A stretch of 64,000 nucleotides of DNA, taken from assembly GCA_963708455.1 (NCBI GenBank), contig CAVPSQ010000010.1:186001-250000 (forward strand), in the 5' to 3' direction. Positions 26,267 through 35,175 of this stretch are shown here, piece by piece. Origin of the DNA: CAIMUS01 sp963708455 (GTDB lineage: Bacteria > Pseudomonadota > Gammaproteobacteria > Competibacterales > Competibacteraceae). Position numbers and translations under genes: made by a program. The number at the start of each line of letters is the position of its first letter. Position 1 is the stretch's first letter. A model generated the notes under the pieces. That model did not search any database, was not told the DNA's origin, and saw only the letters and a list, made by a program, of their open reading frames with translations.

Positions 26267-28003
26267 CTAGTGACGCGTCAGCGTGACATAGCCTTCCTGT
26301 TGCTCGATCGCCACGTTGAAAAATTTTAAAAAAGATAACCCCAGCAGGCCGTCCACGTCGCCTAAGGTATCCATGACCAGGGCTGGTACATTGCGGACCA
26401 CAGCGCCGCCGAGATTGACCGAATCCAGCGTGACGCGCGTTGCCAGGGTCCGGTTGTTGGCGGTTTGTATCCACACCTGCGGAGCCTGAGCAGGGATCTG
26501 AATGCCAAGCTGGTCGGCCAGTGCCCGCGCTATCACCGTATGGGAAGCGCCCGTGTCGAGGATGAACCGGGAAGCTTGCGGCTGGCCGTTGATCGTCACG
26601 TTGACGAAGAGGATGTCGTTGGCGCGCTGAAAAGGAATACGCGCCTGCAGACGATCGTCGAGCCGGTCGCGCACTTGCTGCAGCAGCGCGCTCAGGGGTC
26701 CGACCAGTGAGCTGTCCAGTTGCATGGCTCTGCCGAGGCTGGCGCTGGCGGCCGCCGGGTTACCCTGTTGCAGATAAAGCAGGCCAAGGCGGTGATGGTA
26801 AGCGGCACAATCCGGCTCCAGACGAAGCGCCTCTTGCAGCAGGGCGGCCAGTCGGTGACCGTTAGTTTGCTGTGGCAATTGACGCCCGGCGGTGTCAATC
26901 AATTGGCGCATCTGCGCCGCCGCCTGACCGCTCGATCCCGGATCCAGTCGCGCCGCTTCGTGCAGGGCGCGTTGCGCCCGTTCGAAATCGCCCAGCGCCA
27001 GGTAGGTGGCGCTGTACAGAAAATGGAAAGGTGCCCGCTCGCCCAGTAAGACCCGGACTCGCTCCAGCCATTGCAGCGCCTGCGCCGGATCCTGCCGGTC
27101 CAGGCAGTTTCTGATCTCTTTATTCAAGACGTTTTCGAGCAGCGGCAGGGCGCGCTCCCGGTAGCTCCGATCCAGGCTCAGCAGCGTTTCGGCCAGCGCC
27201 GCCGCGCCGCCGATGTCACCCGCCGCCAGCCGCCGCTGCATGTCCAGCAGCATACCCTCGGGTGTGCTGCGCCGGTAATCCTGGAGAAACGCGCTGAGCG
27301 AACGCGGTTGACTGCGCCCGGCGCTTGCCAGCAGGGCGCGGAGGACACCTGCATCCACGGCCAGCCGCTGTTCTCGCCCTTGCGGCTGGAACACGACAGT
27401 ACCCAGCAGTTGAGCGGTCCGGGCATCGAGCAGGGCTCCGCCCTGAACCGGGATCGGTTGCTGCAGACGAACAGGAGTCAACGGGATGGCGCCGCTGTCG
27501 GGGGTCTGTTCCTGGAAACCGTCCACCCAGCCGTCACTACGCTGCGCAGCCGTCACAAACAGCAAATCCCTGGCTAGATACAGCGGGTGATCGTCCTGTG
27601 CCAGCTCCAGGTAAGGTGCCTCGCGCTCGCCGCTGTCCACCGCCAGCAGCCCTGCCGCGCTGTCGACGGCCAGTACGCGGATATTCTCAGCGCGTCGGTC
27701 AAGGCGCAGCGCCTCCCCCTGACCGAGCAGCGCCAGCGGCAGCACCACCATGCGGTCCTTACCGATGCGTGCGCTGTGAAAACGGCCGCTTACCCGGCCG
27801 CCGGCATCGAGCAGTTCGACCTCGACGATGGCCTTGCTGGGATCGGAGTCACCGCCGGCAGCCGGTGCAGCTTCGCCGCCAGTTAAGGAATATATAGCCG
27901 CCGGGCTGTGATCTTTAGTCCACCATCCGTACATCAGGATGGCGCCCAGGCTCAGACCCAGCAGAAATCCGGTTAGCACTGCGCGAGAGGCCATGATCCG
28001 CAC
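26267..28003 (-). CDS. Membrane-anchored retropepsin-like aspartic protease with TPR region
   Basis: A 578-residue protein. An N-terminal hydrophobic segment (about residues 9-26) anchors it. Residues 45-220 resemble a trypsin-like fold without a visible catalytic triad. Residues 250-430 are TPR-like helical repeats (LGLLYLQQGNPAAASASLGR). The C-terminal 130 residues are a single retropepsin-type domain with the active-site motif FILDTGASHTVIA and a second motif DGLLGLSFLKFF. One aspartate per chain implies dimerisation, as in retroviral proteases. Start could be GTG 28003 or ATG 27994. Substrate is unknown; the active domain should face the periplasm. Confidence 0.8.
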   Translation of the reverse strand: MRIMASRAVLTGFLLGLSLGAILMYGWWTKDHSPAAIYSLTGGEAAPAAGGDSDPSKAIVEVELLDAGGRVSGRFHSARIGKDRMVVLPLALLGQGEALRLDRRAENIRVLAVDSAAGLLAVDSGEREAPYLELAQDDHPLYLARDLLFVTAAQRSDGWVDGFQEQTPDSGAIPLTPVRLQQPIPVQGGALLDARTAQLLGTVVFQPQGREQRLAVDAGVLRALLASAGRSQPRSLSAFLQDYRRSTPEGMLLDMQRRLAAGDIGGAAALAETLLSLDRSYRERALPLLENVLNKEIRNCLDRQDPAQALQWLERVRVLLGERAPFHFLYSATYLALGDFERAQRALHEAARLDPGSSGQAAAQMRQLIDTAGRQLPQQTNGHRLAALLQEALRLEPDCAAYHHRLGLLYLQQGNPAAASASLGRAMQLDSSLVGPLSALLQQVRDRLDDRLQARIPFQRANDILFVNVTINGQPQASRFILDTGASHTVIARALADQLGIQIPAQAPQVWIQTANNRTLATRVTLDSVNLGGAVVRNVPALVMDTLGDVDGLLGLSFLKFFNVAIEQQEGYVTLTRH

Positions 28004-28102
28004 CCGGTCTGCGTTAGTGATCGAGAGACTTCGCTAGCATCGCCGCTGTAGACGGGACTGCCAGCAAGACCTTGGATTGGATCATTGTCCAGTCAGCCGG
28101 GT

Positions 28103-28783
28103 TCACTCGCCGCCGGGACTGTACAGACCCGCCTCGTTGGCACCGAGCAGACCCGCCTGGCAGGAACGCTCATCGACCGGCGCCAGCCGGGCGATCATGT
28201 CGCGCGTCAGCAGGCTCACGCGGCGGATTGCATCCAGCCGGCAAGCGATGTGTTCCAGCGGCTCGTCCCGCGTCATCCAGCCGTCCCGATCGAACGCCTT
28301 GAGATTCAAAGGCAGGGTGTAGCCGCGCAGCGTTTTCTCACGGGCCACGTTGTAATACTGTTCGAAGTAGGACAGCACCAGTTCCCGCAGGCTGCGATAG
28401 ATCGGCTCGCGATAGCGCAGACCCACGAAGTTGGACTTGGCCACCGCGCCCCAATGACCGTCCTGCTTGAACAGCGCCAGCACGTGATCGTCATCTCGCT
28501 CGTTGGGCAGCAGATCCAGAATCAGCGGCGGATGTCCCAGGCGTCGCAGCAGGGCGGCGGCCAACAAAGCGCCCTCGAAGCAGTGGCCGCTGCGTTCACG
28601 CAGCGCACGCACAGGGCAGCGATAGATGGCCTCAGTGCTGTAGGTCAGGCCGTCGAGGAAATTCTGGATCCGGTGCGGAGTGCTTAGACCCGCTACCGAT
28701 TGCCATTCGGAGCGGGTCAATGCCTGCTCGAAAGCGTTAACCATCGACATGGGAGGGGTATGGTGATTCCTTTGGCGCTTCAT
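28103..28783 (-). CDS. Transglutaminase/cysteine-protease-like protein
   Basis: A protein of up to 226 residues. A cysteine in RSGHCFEGALLAAALLRRLG near residue 68 and a histidine in DDDHVLALF near 99 fit the Cys-His order of transglutaminase-like folds. Other stretches (AKSNFVGLRYREPIYRSLR) are not diagnostic. Start codons at 28783, 28750 and 28744 are all possible; the region before them has no clear ribosome binding site. The specific function is unknown. It lies in a minus-strand group with the two following genes. Confidence 0.55.
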   Translation of the reverse strand: MKRQRNHHTPPMSMVNAFEQALTRSEWQSVAGLSTPHRIQNFLDGLTYSTEAIYRCPVRALRERSGHCFEGALLAAALLRRLGHPPLILDLLPNERDDDHVLALFKQDGHWGAVAKSNFVGLRYREPIYRSLRELVLSYFEQYYNVAREKTLRGYTLPLNLKAFDRDGWMTRDEPLEHIACRLDAIRRVSLLTRDMIARLAPVDERSCQAGLLGANEAGLYSPGGE

Positions 28784-28823
28784 GAATACCCATTACGTCC
28801 TGCTGTATGCGGCCCACTCGATC

Positions 28824-29318
28824 TTAAAAATGCAAGCGCCGTAATTCCGGGTCAGGAACGCTCTTTTCCCAGATTTCCATGAAGAAATGCAGCAGTTCGC
28901 GGGCTTTGCCGGAGGCTTGCGGCAGATGGCTGCCGCTGCCATTGCGGGGGTCGGCCTGATGCAGCAAGGCGGTCTGATCAGCGATGGCGAAACCCTGCTC
29001 CAGCTCCGGCCGTTCGCGCGCTTCCTCCTCCGGCAAGGTGCGCAAATGCAAGACGCTCGGCAGACGCTCCGCCAGTTGCAGCAGTCGCGGGCAGGCGTTG
29101 CGCCAGAGCTTGGCTTCCGGCAGGATGAAATAGCACTGCAAGCGGGGCTGCCGGCTGATGCAGGCGCGCAACGCAGCCAGCAACTGGTCGTCATTGTACA
29201 GACGCGGGTCCAGATGCGGCGTGTACAGATGCACGCTGCGGTGGGTGGCTTCCAGCAGCGCGAGCAACGCCTGCCGGGTGTCCTCGAAACCATTGAGCGG
29301 AGTGACGGGACCGGTCAT
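28824..29318 (-). CDS. DUF7931-like (phospholipase D-like) protein
   Basis: A 164-residue protein with FEDTRQALLALLEATHRSVH, LYTPHLDPRLYNDDQLLAAL and a C-terminal LLHFFMEIWEKSV. The pattern resembles the domain found next to or fused with GNAT acetyltransferases in gammaproteobacteria (DUF7931), with a phospholipase D-like beginning but no complete HKD motif. It follows a GNAT gene 15 bases away on the same strand, so the two are probably a split version of that fusion. Function unknown. Confidence 0.55.
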   Translation of the reverse strand: MTGPVTPLNGFEDTRQALLALLEATHRSVHLYTPHLDPRLYNDDQLLAALRACISRQPRLQCYFILPEAKLWRNACPRLLQLAERLPSVLHLRTLPEEEARERPELEQGFAIADQTALLHQADPRNGSGSHLPQASGKARELLHFFMEIWEKSVPDPELRRLHF

Positions 29319-29333
29319 GGCGGTAGTTCCCCC

Positions 29334-29777
29334 TCAAGTGGAGAGACGCAGCGTCATCTTGCGATGGAGAATGCCGGCTTCGGGAAACACCTCGCCGGTC
29401 GCCTGGAAGCCGAGGGTGGCGTAGAACTCCAGCGCCTGTACCTGGGCGTGCAGAACCACTTCCGGCAGACTCTGGCGGCGGGCCTGTTCCACCAGCCAGC
29501 GCGCCAGCGCCGTGCCGATTCCCCGACCGCGCCAGGGCCGCAGCACCGCCAGGCGGCCAAGCCGGCCGTCTGGCGACAACCGCCCGGTGCCGATGGGGGC
29601 GCCCTGCCGGTCCCGCACCAGGACATGACGGCAAAGCGGGTCGAATGCATCCAGTTCCAAGCTTGCCGGCACCCCCTGTTCCTGCACGAACACGGCCCAG
29701 CGCACTCCATAGAGGGCTGATTTTTGGCTGGCCCAGTCGGCCGGCTCCAGCATGAATTCCGCCTCAGTCGTCCGCAT
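29334..29777 (-). CDS. GNAT family N-acetyltransferase
   Basis: A 147-residue GNAT enzyme. The acetyl-CoA binding loop is GRLAVLRPWRGRGIGTALAR near residue 72, and the C-terminal EFYATLGFQATGEVFPEAGI is typical of the ElaA-type subgroup. The acceptor is unknown. The start overlaps the roxA-like gene's end by 14 bases; an internal ATG at 29753 (MLEPADW) is an alternative start. The tight spacing suggests an operon roxA-like, GNAT, DUF7931. Confidence 0.82.
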   Translation of the reverse strand: MRTTEAEFMLEPADWASQKSALYGVRWAVFVQEQGVPASLELDAFDPLCRHVLVRDRQGAPIGTGRLSPDGRLGRLAVLRPWRGRGIGTALARWLVEQARRQSLPEVVLHAQVQALEFYATLGFQATGEVFPEAGILHRKMTLRLST

Positions 29778-30930
29778 AGCCGAGCAGATACCCTTCGTTG
29801 AGCAGATCCAGCAGTAGGGCGCAGGCCGGCTGCTGTTGCAGTGCCTTGTGCAGCAGGCCAGCGGTTAGCGTCCGCCAGCGGCACAACAGCGGCGCCAGAA
29901 AGGCGATCGCAGGACCCAGCTCGAATTCCTCACCGTCGATGAACAGCAATGCGTTTTCACCCTGCCTGACGAAGGCGAAGCGGGAGCCCGGATTGCGCTC
30001 CAGTACGCCGCCACCGCGCACATAGGCCCACAGGTCGGCGCTGGACCAGGGTGGCGCTTCCGGCTCGGCGCTGAAAGGCGGCTTGGGCGCGGTGATGTAG
30101 CGCCCGAACCAGTTCGCGAGCAGCGTCTGGTCGCAGGACAGCAACTGGCCCAGCAGAGCGCCGACCTTGTTTAGCGTGGCCACGGTGATTTCGCCGGGAT
30201 TGTCCTGCAACTCCAGGTCCGGATCGGCGTAGTGGGCGGCGGGATCGGTGGCGGCGATGAGAAAATCCATGAATTCTGCCAGCAGCTCGCGATAGGCAGG
30301 CGCGCGCCAGCCGATGGAGTAGGTCAGGCAAGGCTCCACGGCAACCCCGTGATGGGCGACCCGGGGTGGCAGATACAACATATCACCCGGCTCCAGCAGC
30401 CATTCCTGCTCCGGAGTGAAATCGCACAGGATGCGCAATTCCGTATCCGGCAGCAGGTTGTCCGGTTGCAGCGGCTGCGTGCTGATTTGCCAGCGTCGCC
30501 GCCCCTTGCCTTGCAGCAGGAATACATCGTACTCATCCCAATGCGGGCCGACCGACCCGTCGGTTGGGGCATAGCTGATCATCAAATCATCGCAGCGCCA
30601 GTCCGGAATAAAACGGAAGGGTTCCAGAAAATCGCCCAGCAGGGCCGGGGCCTGTTTTTCCGCATCCTGCACCAGCAGGGTCCAGTGGGTTTCCGGCAGC
30701 GTGAGGAAATCCGCTTCGCTGAAGGGCCCGTGGCGCACGCTCCAGGGACCTACGCCGGCCCGCTGCAGCACCAGGCGCGCCTCCACGCCAGGTTCGCAGG
30801 CGAGTCCAGCCAGCTCTTCGGGAGACAGGGGATCCCGCCAGTGTGGCATGGCCTTGCGGATCAGCAGGGGCTGTTTCTGCCAGTACTCCCGCAGGAACTG
30901 CGCTGCGCTCAGACCACCTAACAATTGCAT
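29764..30930 (-). CDS. roxA: JmjC-type ribosomal oxygenase (RoxA/YcfD-like)
   Basis: A 388-residue cupin-type 2-oxoglutarate oxygenase. Iron ligands are visible: HWDEYD near residue 131 (HxD) and the distal His in RVAHHGVAVE near 195. The family member YcfD hydroxylates an arginine in ribosomal protein L16. The dimerisation and C-terminal winged-helix parts follow (residues 210-388). The start at 30930 (MQLLGGLSAAQFL) matches the family; 13 further upstream codons are open but unlike it. Confidence 0.88.
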   Translation of the reverse strand: MQLLGGLSAAQFLREYWQKQPLLIRKAMPHWRDPLSPEELAGLACEPGVEARLVLQRAGVGPWSVRHGPFSEADFLTLPETHWTLLVQDAEKQAPALLGDFLEPFRFIPDWRCDDLMISYAPTDGSVGPHWDEYDVFLLQGKGRRRWQISTQPLQPDNLLPDTELRILCDFTPEQEWLLEPGDMLYLPPRVAHHGVAVEPCLTYSIGWRAPAYRELLAEFMDFLIAATDPAAHYADPDLELQDNPGEITVATLNKVGALLGQLLSCDQTLLANWFGRYITAPKPPFSAEPEAPPWSSADLWAYVRGGGVLERNPGSRFAFVRQGENALLFIDGEEFELGPAIAFLAPLLCRWRTLTAGLLHKALQQQPACALLLDLLNEGYLLGYADD

Positions 30931-30991
30931 GGGATATGCTCTCCCCTGGATCATTCCCTTGGCAGGCAAGCTCGCGGGTAGCCGTAAACCG

Positions 30992-32362
30992 TCATATCCG
31001 GCCGGACTGGGCGGCGGCGTTGCCCAGGTAGCTGGACGGGGTCAACGCCAGCAACTGCTGTCTGGCTTCTTCGGGGATATCCAATTGCGCGATGAATTCC
31101 CGTAAAGTCTCGGCATCCACCTGTTGTCCACGGGTCAGGGCCTTGAGCTGTTCGTAGGGAGCCTTGCCGCCGTAACGCCGCATGACGGTCTGGACGGGCT
31201 CCGCCAGCACTTCCCAGTTGGCCTCCAGATCTGCCAGCAGGCCGGGAGCATCCACCTCCAGCTTGCCGATGCCTTTGAGACAGGACTGGTAAGCGATCAG
31301 TGCATGGGCCAGCGCCGTGCCGATGGTGCGCAACACAGTGGAATCGGTTAAATCCCGCTGCCAGCGGGATAGCGGCAGTTTCTCGCTCAGGTGGTGCAGC
31401 AGGGCGTTGGCCACCCCTAAATTGCCCTCCGCATTCTCAAAGTCGATGGGGTTGACTTTGTGCGGCATGGTGGACGAGCCCACTTCGCCGGCGATGGTGC
31501 GTTGGCGGAAATAGCCGATGGCGATATAGCTCCAGATATCGCGGCAGAAATCGATCAGAATGGTGTTGGCGCGGGCAATGGCAGCGAACAGTTCGGCCAT
31601 GTAGTCGTGTGGTTCGATCTGGGTAGTGTAGGGATTCCAGCTCAGGCCCAGATCCTGGGTAACGAAAATCCTGGCCAGCGTTTCCCAATCGACCTGGGGA
31701 TAAGCCGCCAGATGGGCATTATAATTGCCCACGGCGCCATTGATCTTGCCCAGCAGCGGCGCCTCGGCGATCTGGGCGCGCTGGCGCTGCAGGCGATAAC
31801 AGACATTGGCCATTTCCTTGCCCAGCGTGGTCGGTGAGGCGGGCTGACCGTGGGTGTGGGACAACATCGGTTGCCTGGCATAATCGTGCGCCAGTCGGCG
31901 CAGGTCGGCGATGATCTTGTCGAGCGCCGGCAACAGCACCTGCTCGCGGGCTTCCCGCAACAGCAGCGCATAGGCCAGGTTGTTAATATCCTCCGAAGTG
32001 CAGGCGAAGTGGATGAATTCACCGATGGCTTCCAGCTCGGCATTGCCGGCAATCTTTTCCTTGAGAAAATATTCCAGTGCCTTGACATCGTGATTGGTGA
32101 TCCGCTCGATGTCTTTGATGCGCTGCGCGTCCGGCAGCGCGAAGCGGTCGACAAGGTCGTCGAGCAGCCGCCCGGCGGATTCGCTCAGCGGCGCTGCTTC
32201 AGGGATATCCGGCCGTCCGGCCAGGGCTTGCAGCCAGCGGATTTCCACCCGCAGGCGCTGCCGGATCAGGCCGTATTCGCTGAAGATGGGTCGCAGCGCC
32301 AGGGTTTTGTCGCTGTAGCGGCCGTCGACGGGGGAAATGGCGGTAAGAGGGCTAAGCTCCAT
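30992..32362 (-). CDS. purB: Adenylosuccinate lyase
   Basis: A 456-residue lyase of the fumarase/aspartase superfamily. The start SPLTAISPVDGRYSDKT and the signature GSSTMPHKVNPIDFENAEGN near residue 294 identify PurB. The catalytic histidine lies in SHTHGQPASPTTLGKE and the catalytic serine in the signature loop. It cleaves SAICAR and adenylosuccinate in purine synthesis. It is complete and shows no anomalies. Confidence 0.95.
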   Translation of the reverse strand: MELSPLTAISPVDGRYSDKTLALRPIFSEYGLIRQRLRVEIRWLQALAGRPDIPEAAPLSESAGRLLDDLVDRFALPDAQRIKDIERITNHDVKALEYFLKEKIAGNAELEAIGEFIHFACTSEDINNLAYALLLREAREQVLLPALDKIIADLRRLAHDYARQPMLSHTHGQPASPTTLGKEMANVCYRLQRQRAQIAEAPLLGKINGAVGNYNAHLAAYPQVDWETLARIFVTQDLGLSWNPYTTQIEPHDYMAELFAAIARANTILIDFCRDIWSYIAIGYFRQRTIAGEVGSSTMPHKVNPIDFENAEGNLGVANALLHHLSEKLPLSRWQRDLTDSTVLRTIGTALAHALIAYQSCLKGIGKLEVDAPGLLADLEANWEVLAEPVQTVMRRYGGKAPYEQLKALTRGQQVDAETLREFIAQLDIPEEARQQLLALTPSSYLGNAAAQSGRI

Positions 32363-32438
32363 GAAATCGACTCGCAGAACAGGGCGGGAATTGGATGATA
32401 CACCATCTGCGCCGCACCGTGGGGAACGGGGGGTGCAC

Positions 32439-33135
32439 TCAGGACTGGTGGTTGCGTTGCCGGGCGTGCTCGGCCAGCCGTAAAACGGCGGCGCTCAGGT
32501 GCGGGTCGGAAAATTCTCTTGCCGCCGCTTCCAGGGTTTGCGCCGCCTGTTCGGTGATGATCATCCGGCGCGGTGGCGGCGTGTAAGGCGCTGCCTCGGG
32601 GACGATGCGGTATCTGCGGCGGCGGTACGGCGATACCCAGCCGGTCGCTCAGGGGCTGGCGCAGTTGGGGCAACTGATAGCGCAGCCGGACCGCCCAGGC
32701 TGGTGAGTCGGTTTGCACCACCCAGGCGTCCGGGTCCAGCCGGACCAGACTGGCATGCTCGTGCAGCGGCGGTGGCAAATAAGCGCGCAACATCTGGTTC
32801 AACCGGTTGAGCTGCTGCGCCTGAGCCAGCAAATCAGCCAGACGGCCCTGGCGGGGCCGTCGCAGGCATTCCCCGATAGCGGTCAACTGGCCGGCGGTGA
32901 CTGGCGGCGGCGCCTGCGCCGTGGCGGCGGTGGTGTCCGCTGGCGGTGAGGAGAGCCTGTTTTGAGGGGATGCGGCGCCGCCGCCGCCACGCGGTCGGGG
33001 CGGCGGCGGGGGCGCGGAAGGTTCCGCAGGCCCTTCCTGGATGGCCGGCGCCTTGCCCGCCAGCATGTCCTTGAGACGGGCCATATGGCGGCGGGCGGCT
33101 TGGCGGCGTTCGAGTTCGTCGGGTGAATCAGACAT
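32439..33135 (-). pseudogene. DciA-like (DUF721) helicase-loader protein, one frameshift
   Basis: The frame from 33135 has a proline-rich first part and then a DUF721 core: LNRLNQMLRAYLPPPLHEHA, LVRLDPDAWVVQTDSPAWA, VRLRYQLPQLRQPLSDRLGI. The core breaks at about 32614-32627, within a GCGGCGGCGG tract. In the next frame the protein continues YRIVPEAAPYTPPPRRMIIT and ends HARQRNHQS at 32439. The unshifted frame would run on over the 5' end of purB, which is not credible. DciA-type proteins help load the replicative helicase. This may be an assembly error. Confidence 0.72.
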
Positions 33136-33384
33136 CTGCGTGCTGCGTGTGATTGTGGCCGGCGCCTTTGCCGAGGTATGCTAGCTGTTGTTCGCTGCGA
33201 CTCATTCAGCGATTAGCCAATGCGGACTCGCAGCAGATTGCTAACGACAAAACCGTAACCGATCATTTGCTTTTACGATAATGTCTGCGACCAGAAATAT
33301 GGAATGTTTGATAGCAATATGAATGGTAAATGTCAAGCCTTGACTGAATTCATTTGATTATCTGCCAATGTGTGGCCGACATTT

Positions 33385-35073
33385 GTTGTAAATGGGCGTA
33401 ACCAGTCAAGCGCGCCCGATCAAGCCGCTTTAAGTAGGGGCCATTCTGCTTTCTCGACCAGATGGGCATGTGGATAGAGTCGTATCGATTCCTGATCGAT
33501 ATAGTGTTTCATGAACGCCTCCCAGTCACCGTTGAGGGCCACACAGCGCAATTGCAGTAGCGCCTGGGCGCCGGGAACCGTCCAGTGCATGCCGGTGCGC
33601 TCCAGGCGATCTTTGATCACATGCCGGCAGGCGCCTTCGATCACGCCCGAGGCGATGGGATAACCGGCTGCCAGGTACTGATCGTAGTGCAGACGCGCTT
33701 GGTTATGGTGAAAATACTGGCTAATCTGGTTCAGCCGTTCCCGATGAGCCGCAGTTAAATCGATGGACTCGGCTTGGTCAGTGAGCCACGGAATCAGCGC
33801 GGCCCCCACGCCACTCAACAGTCCCAGGACCAGTAGTTTCATCAGTTGCAGCGCCAAGTCACTGCTGGCAGGATGGAACAGATGCACGGCCTCCCACAGA
33901 TAGCTGGTGGCATGTAACAAATCCAGGATCTCGATGCGGGGGGTGTTGCCCAAGGCTTGGTTGACTGCCTCCCACAGGGAGGGTTGTCCATCCATTAACA
34001 CTACCCAGGGATGCTGCTGCTCGGGATCCCGCTGGTGGGCTTCGGCGACCAGCCACGGAAAAATCTCGTCGGCGGCGCGCACCGGAGTCGTGCCTTCCGG
34101 CCGGTTGAGACTGGCCTGCAGCCGTTTGTGCTGCGGCGCGGGGCGGCGAGTGGGCGGGTGCAGCGCCGCCGCCGCGGGGTCGTGGAACAGGGCCTCGACC
34201 ACCTCGTGGGGCGTGCGTGGATAGGGATCGATCTGGTAAACGGCTCCGACCAAGGCCATCTTCTTGCGGTCCGGTTTTGGACCTGGCTGATGGTCATGTG
34301 CGCTAATGGGGGGCGCCGTTGCCGGTTTGCGGATGGGCACCCCTTTCCCATCGCCACTGAGCACGATCAACTGCGGCGCCTCGGCCACGGGCGCTGGCGG
34401 CTGCGTCGCCCGGTAGTCATCGACCGCCGTCGCCACGGTGCGCGTCATCTGCTCCAGACTGGCCACCGATTGTTCCAAACCCAGGATCCGCGACAGCACC
34501 TGGTTAACCTGCTGGTACGGATTTTCCACCACCAGCGCCTGATCCCAGTCTTGCAACAGATAGGAAAATTTACTCGCTGGCAGGCCCAGGCGGGCGTCTA
34601 ACGGCACGAACTCGATCGACTGGCTTTCCCGCGTGCCGTAGACCACCCGGTCGAGCTCGAAACTCCCAAACACCGACTGATACGGCCGACCATGGTGCTC
34701 CGGCAACCGCCGCACCACCTGTCCCTCGGCCAAGGTCACGGTTTCCCCCTGATCACCATCCCCCACCAAGGCGAAAAACTGACCCTGCAACTGATACCCC
34801 AACTGCAACAGCCGGCGCCATAAGCCGCGCTCAACCTCGTGAACCGGCGTGCCAGCGCCCGCCGCCGACCGCACGAACGTCTGTAACTCATCCAGACAAC
34901 CTTGTAGGTCAAAACGCTTGTCTTCAACCAGCGTAGGCTTCATCATCTGCATCGGTGGGTTCCTCGGGAGGGTGGATTCACACTCTCATCCTACCCAGGT
35001 CCACTCAAACTGGACAGCGGAACCCACCACCTCTTACCACCACCGCGCTCGACTGGTTACGCCCGTTGTAAAT
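33385..35073 (-). mobile_element. ISKra4-family insertion sequence, copy 1
   Basis: The element runs 33394-35064 (1671 bases) with ends GGGCGTAACCAGTC and its complement. It is flanked by GTTGTAAAT on both sides (33385-33393 and 35065-35073), a nine-base target duplication. Copy 2 at 61907-63577 has the same length and opposite orientation. It lies 111 bases upstream of glgB and may separate that gene from its promoter. Confidence 0.9.
33420..34952 (-). CDS. ISKra4-family transposase, copy 1
   Basis: A 510-residue transposase translating identically to the one at 62019-63551. Features: QSVFGSFELDRVVYGTRESQ, LIVLSGDGKGVPIRKP, ERTGMHWTVPGAQALLQLRC (the C-terminal part typical of ISKra4-type transposases) and GVIEGACRHVIKDRL. 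The first DDE aspartate is likely in LSGDGKGV and the second in VVLMDGQPSLW. The frame is intact, so the copy may be active. Confidence 0.88.
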   Translation of the reverse strand: MQMMKPTLVEDKRFDLQGCLDELQTFVRSAAGAGTPVHEVERGLWRRLLQLGYQLQGQFFALVGDGDQGETVTLAEGQVVRRLPEHHGRPYQSVFGSFELDRVVYGTRESQSIEFVPLDARLGLPASKFSYLLQDWDQALVVENPYQQVNQVLSRILGLEQSVASLEQMTRTVATAVDDYRATQPPAPVAEAPQLIVLSGDGKGVPIRKPATAPPISAHDHQPGPKPDRKKMALVGAVYQIDPYPRTPHEVVEALFHDPAAAALHPPTRRPAPQHKRLQASLNRPEGTTPVRAADEIFPWLVAEAHQRDPEQQHPWVVLMDGQPSLWEAVNQALGNTPRIEILDLLHATSYLWEAVHLFHPASSDLALQLMKLLVLGLLSGVGAALIPWLTDQAESIDLTAAHRERLNQISQYFHHNQARLHYDQYLAAGYPIASGVIEGACRHVIKDRLERTGMHWTVPGAQALLQLRCVALNGDWEAFMKHYIDQESIRLYPHAHLVEKAEWPLLKAA

Positions 35074-35175
35074 TCAACCCATTTTTGCATTCTTGCGACA
35101 ATTTTCCTGAGCTTAAGACTAAAGAGAGCGGCTTAAGAACCAGTGGCCTGGCAACCTCTAAATAGGGTGGACTTG

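Noticed and set aside
32266..32438. Extension of the DciA-like frame over the purB 5' end
   Set aside because: Produced by the frameshift near 32620; the family tail lies in the other frame and ends at 32439.
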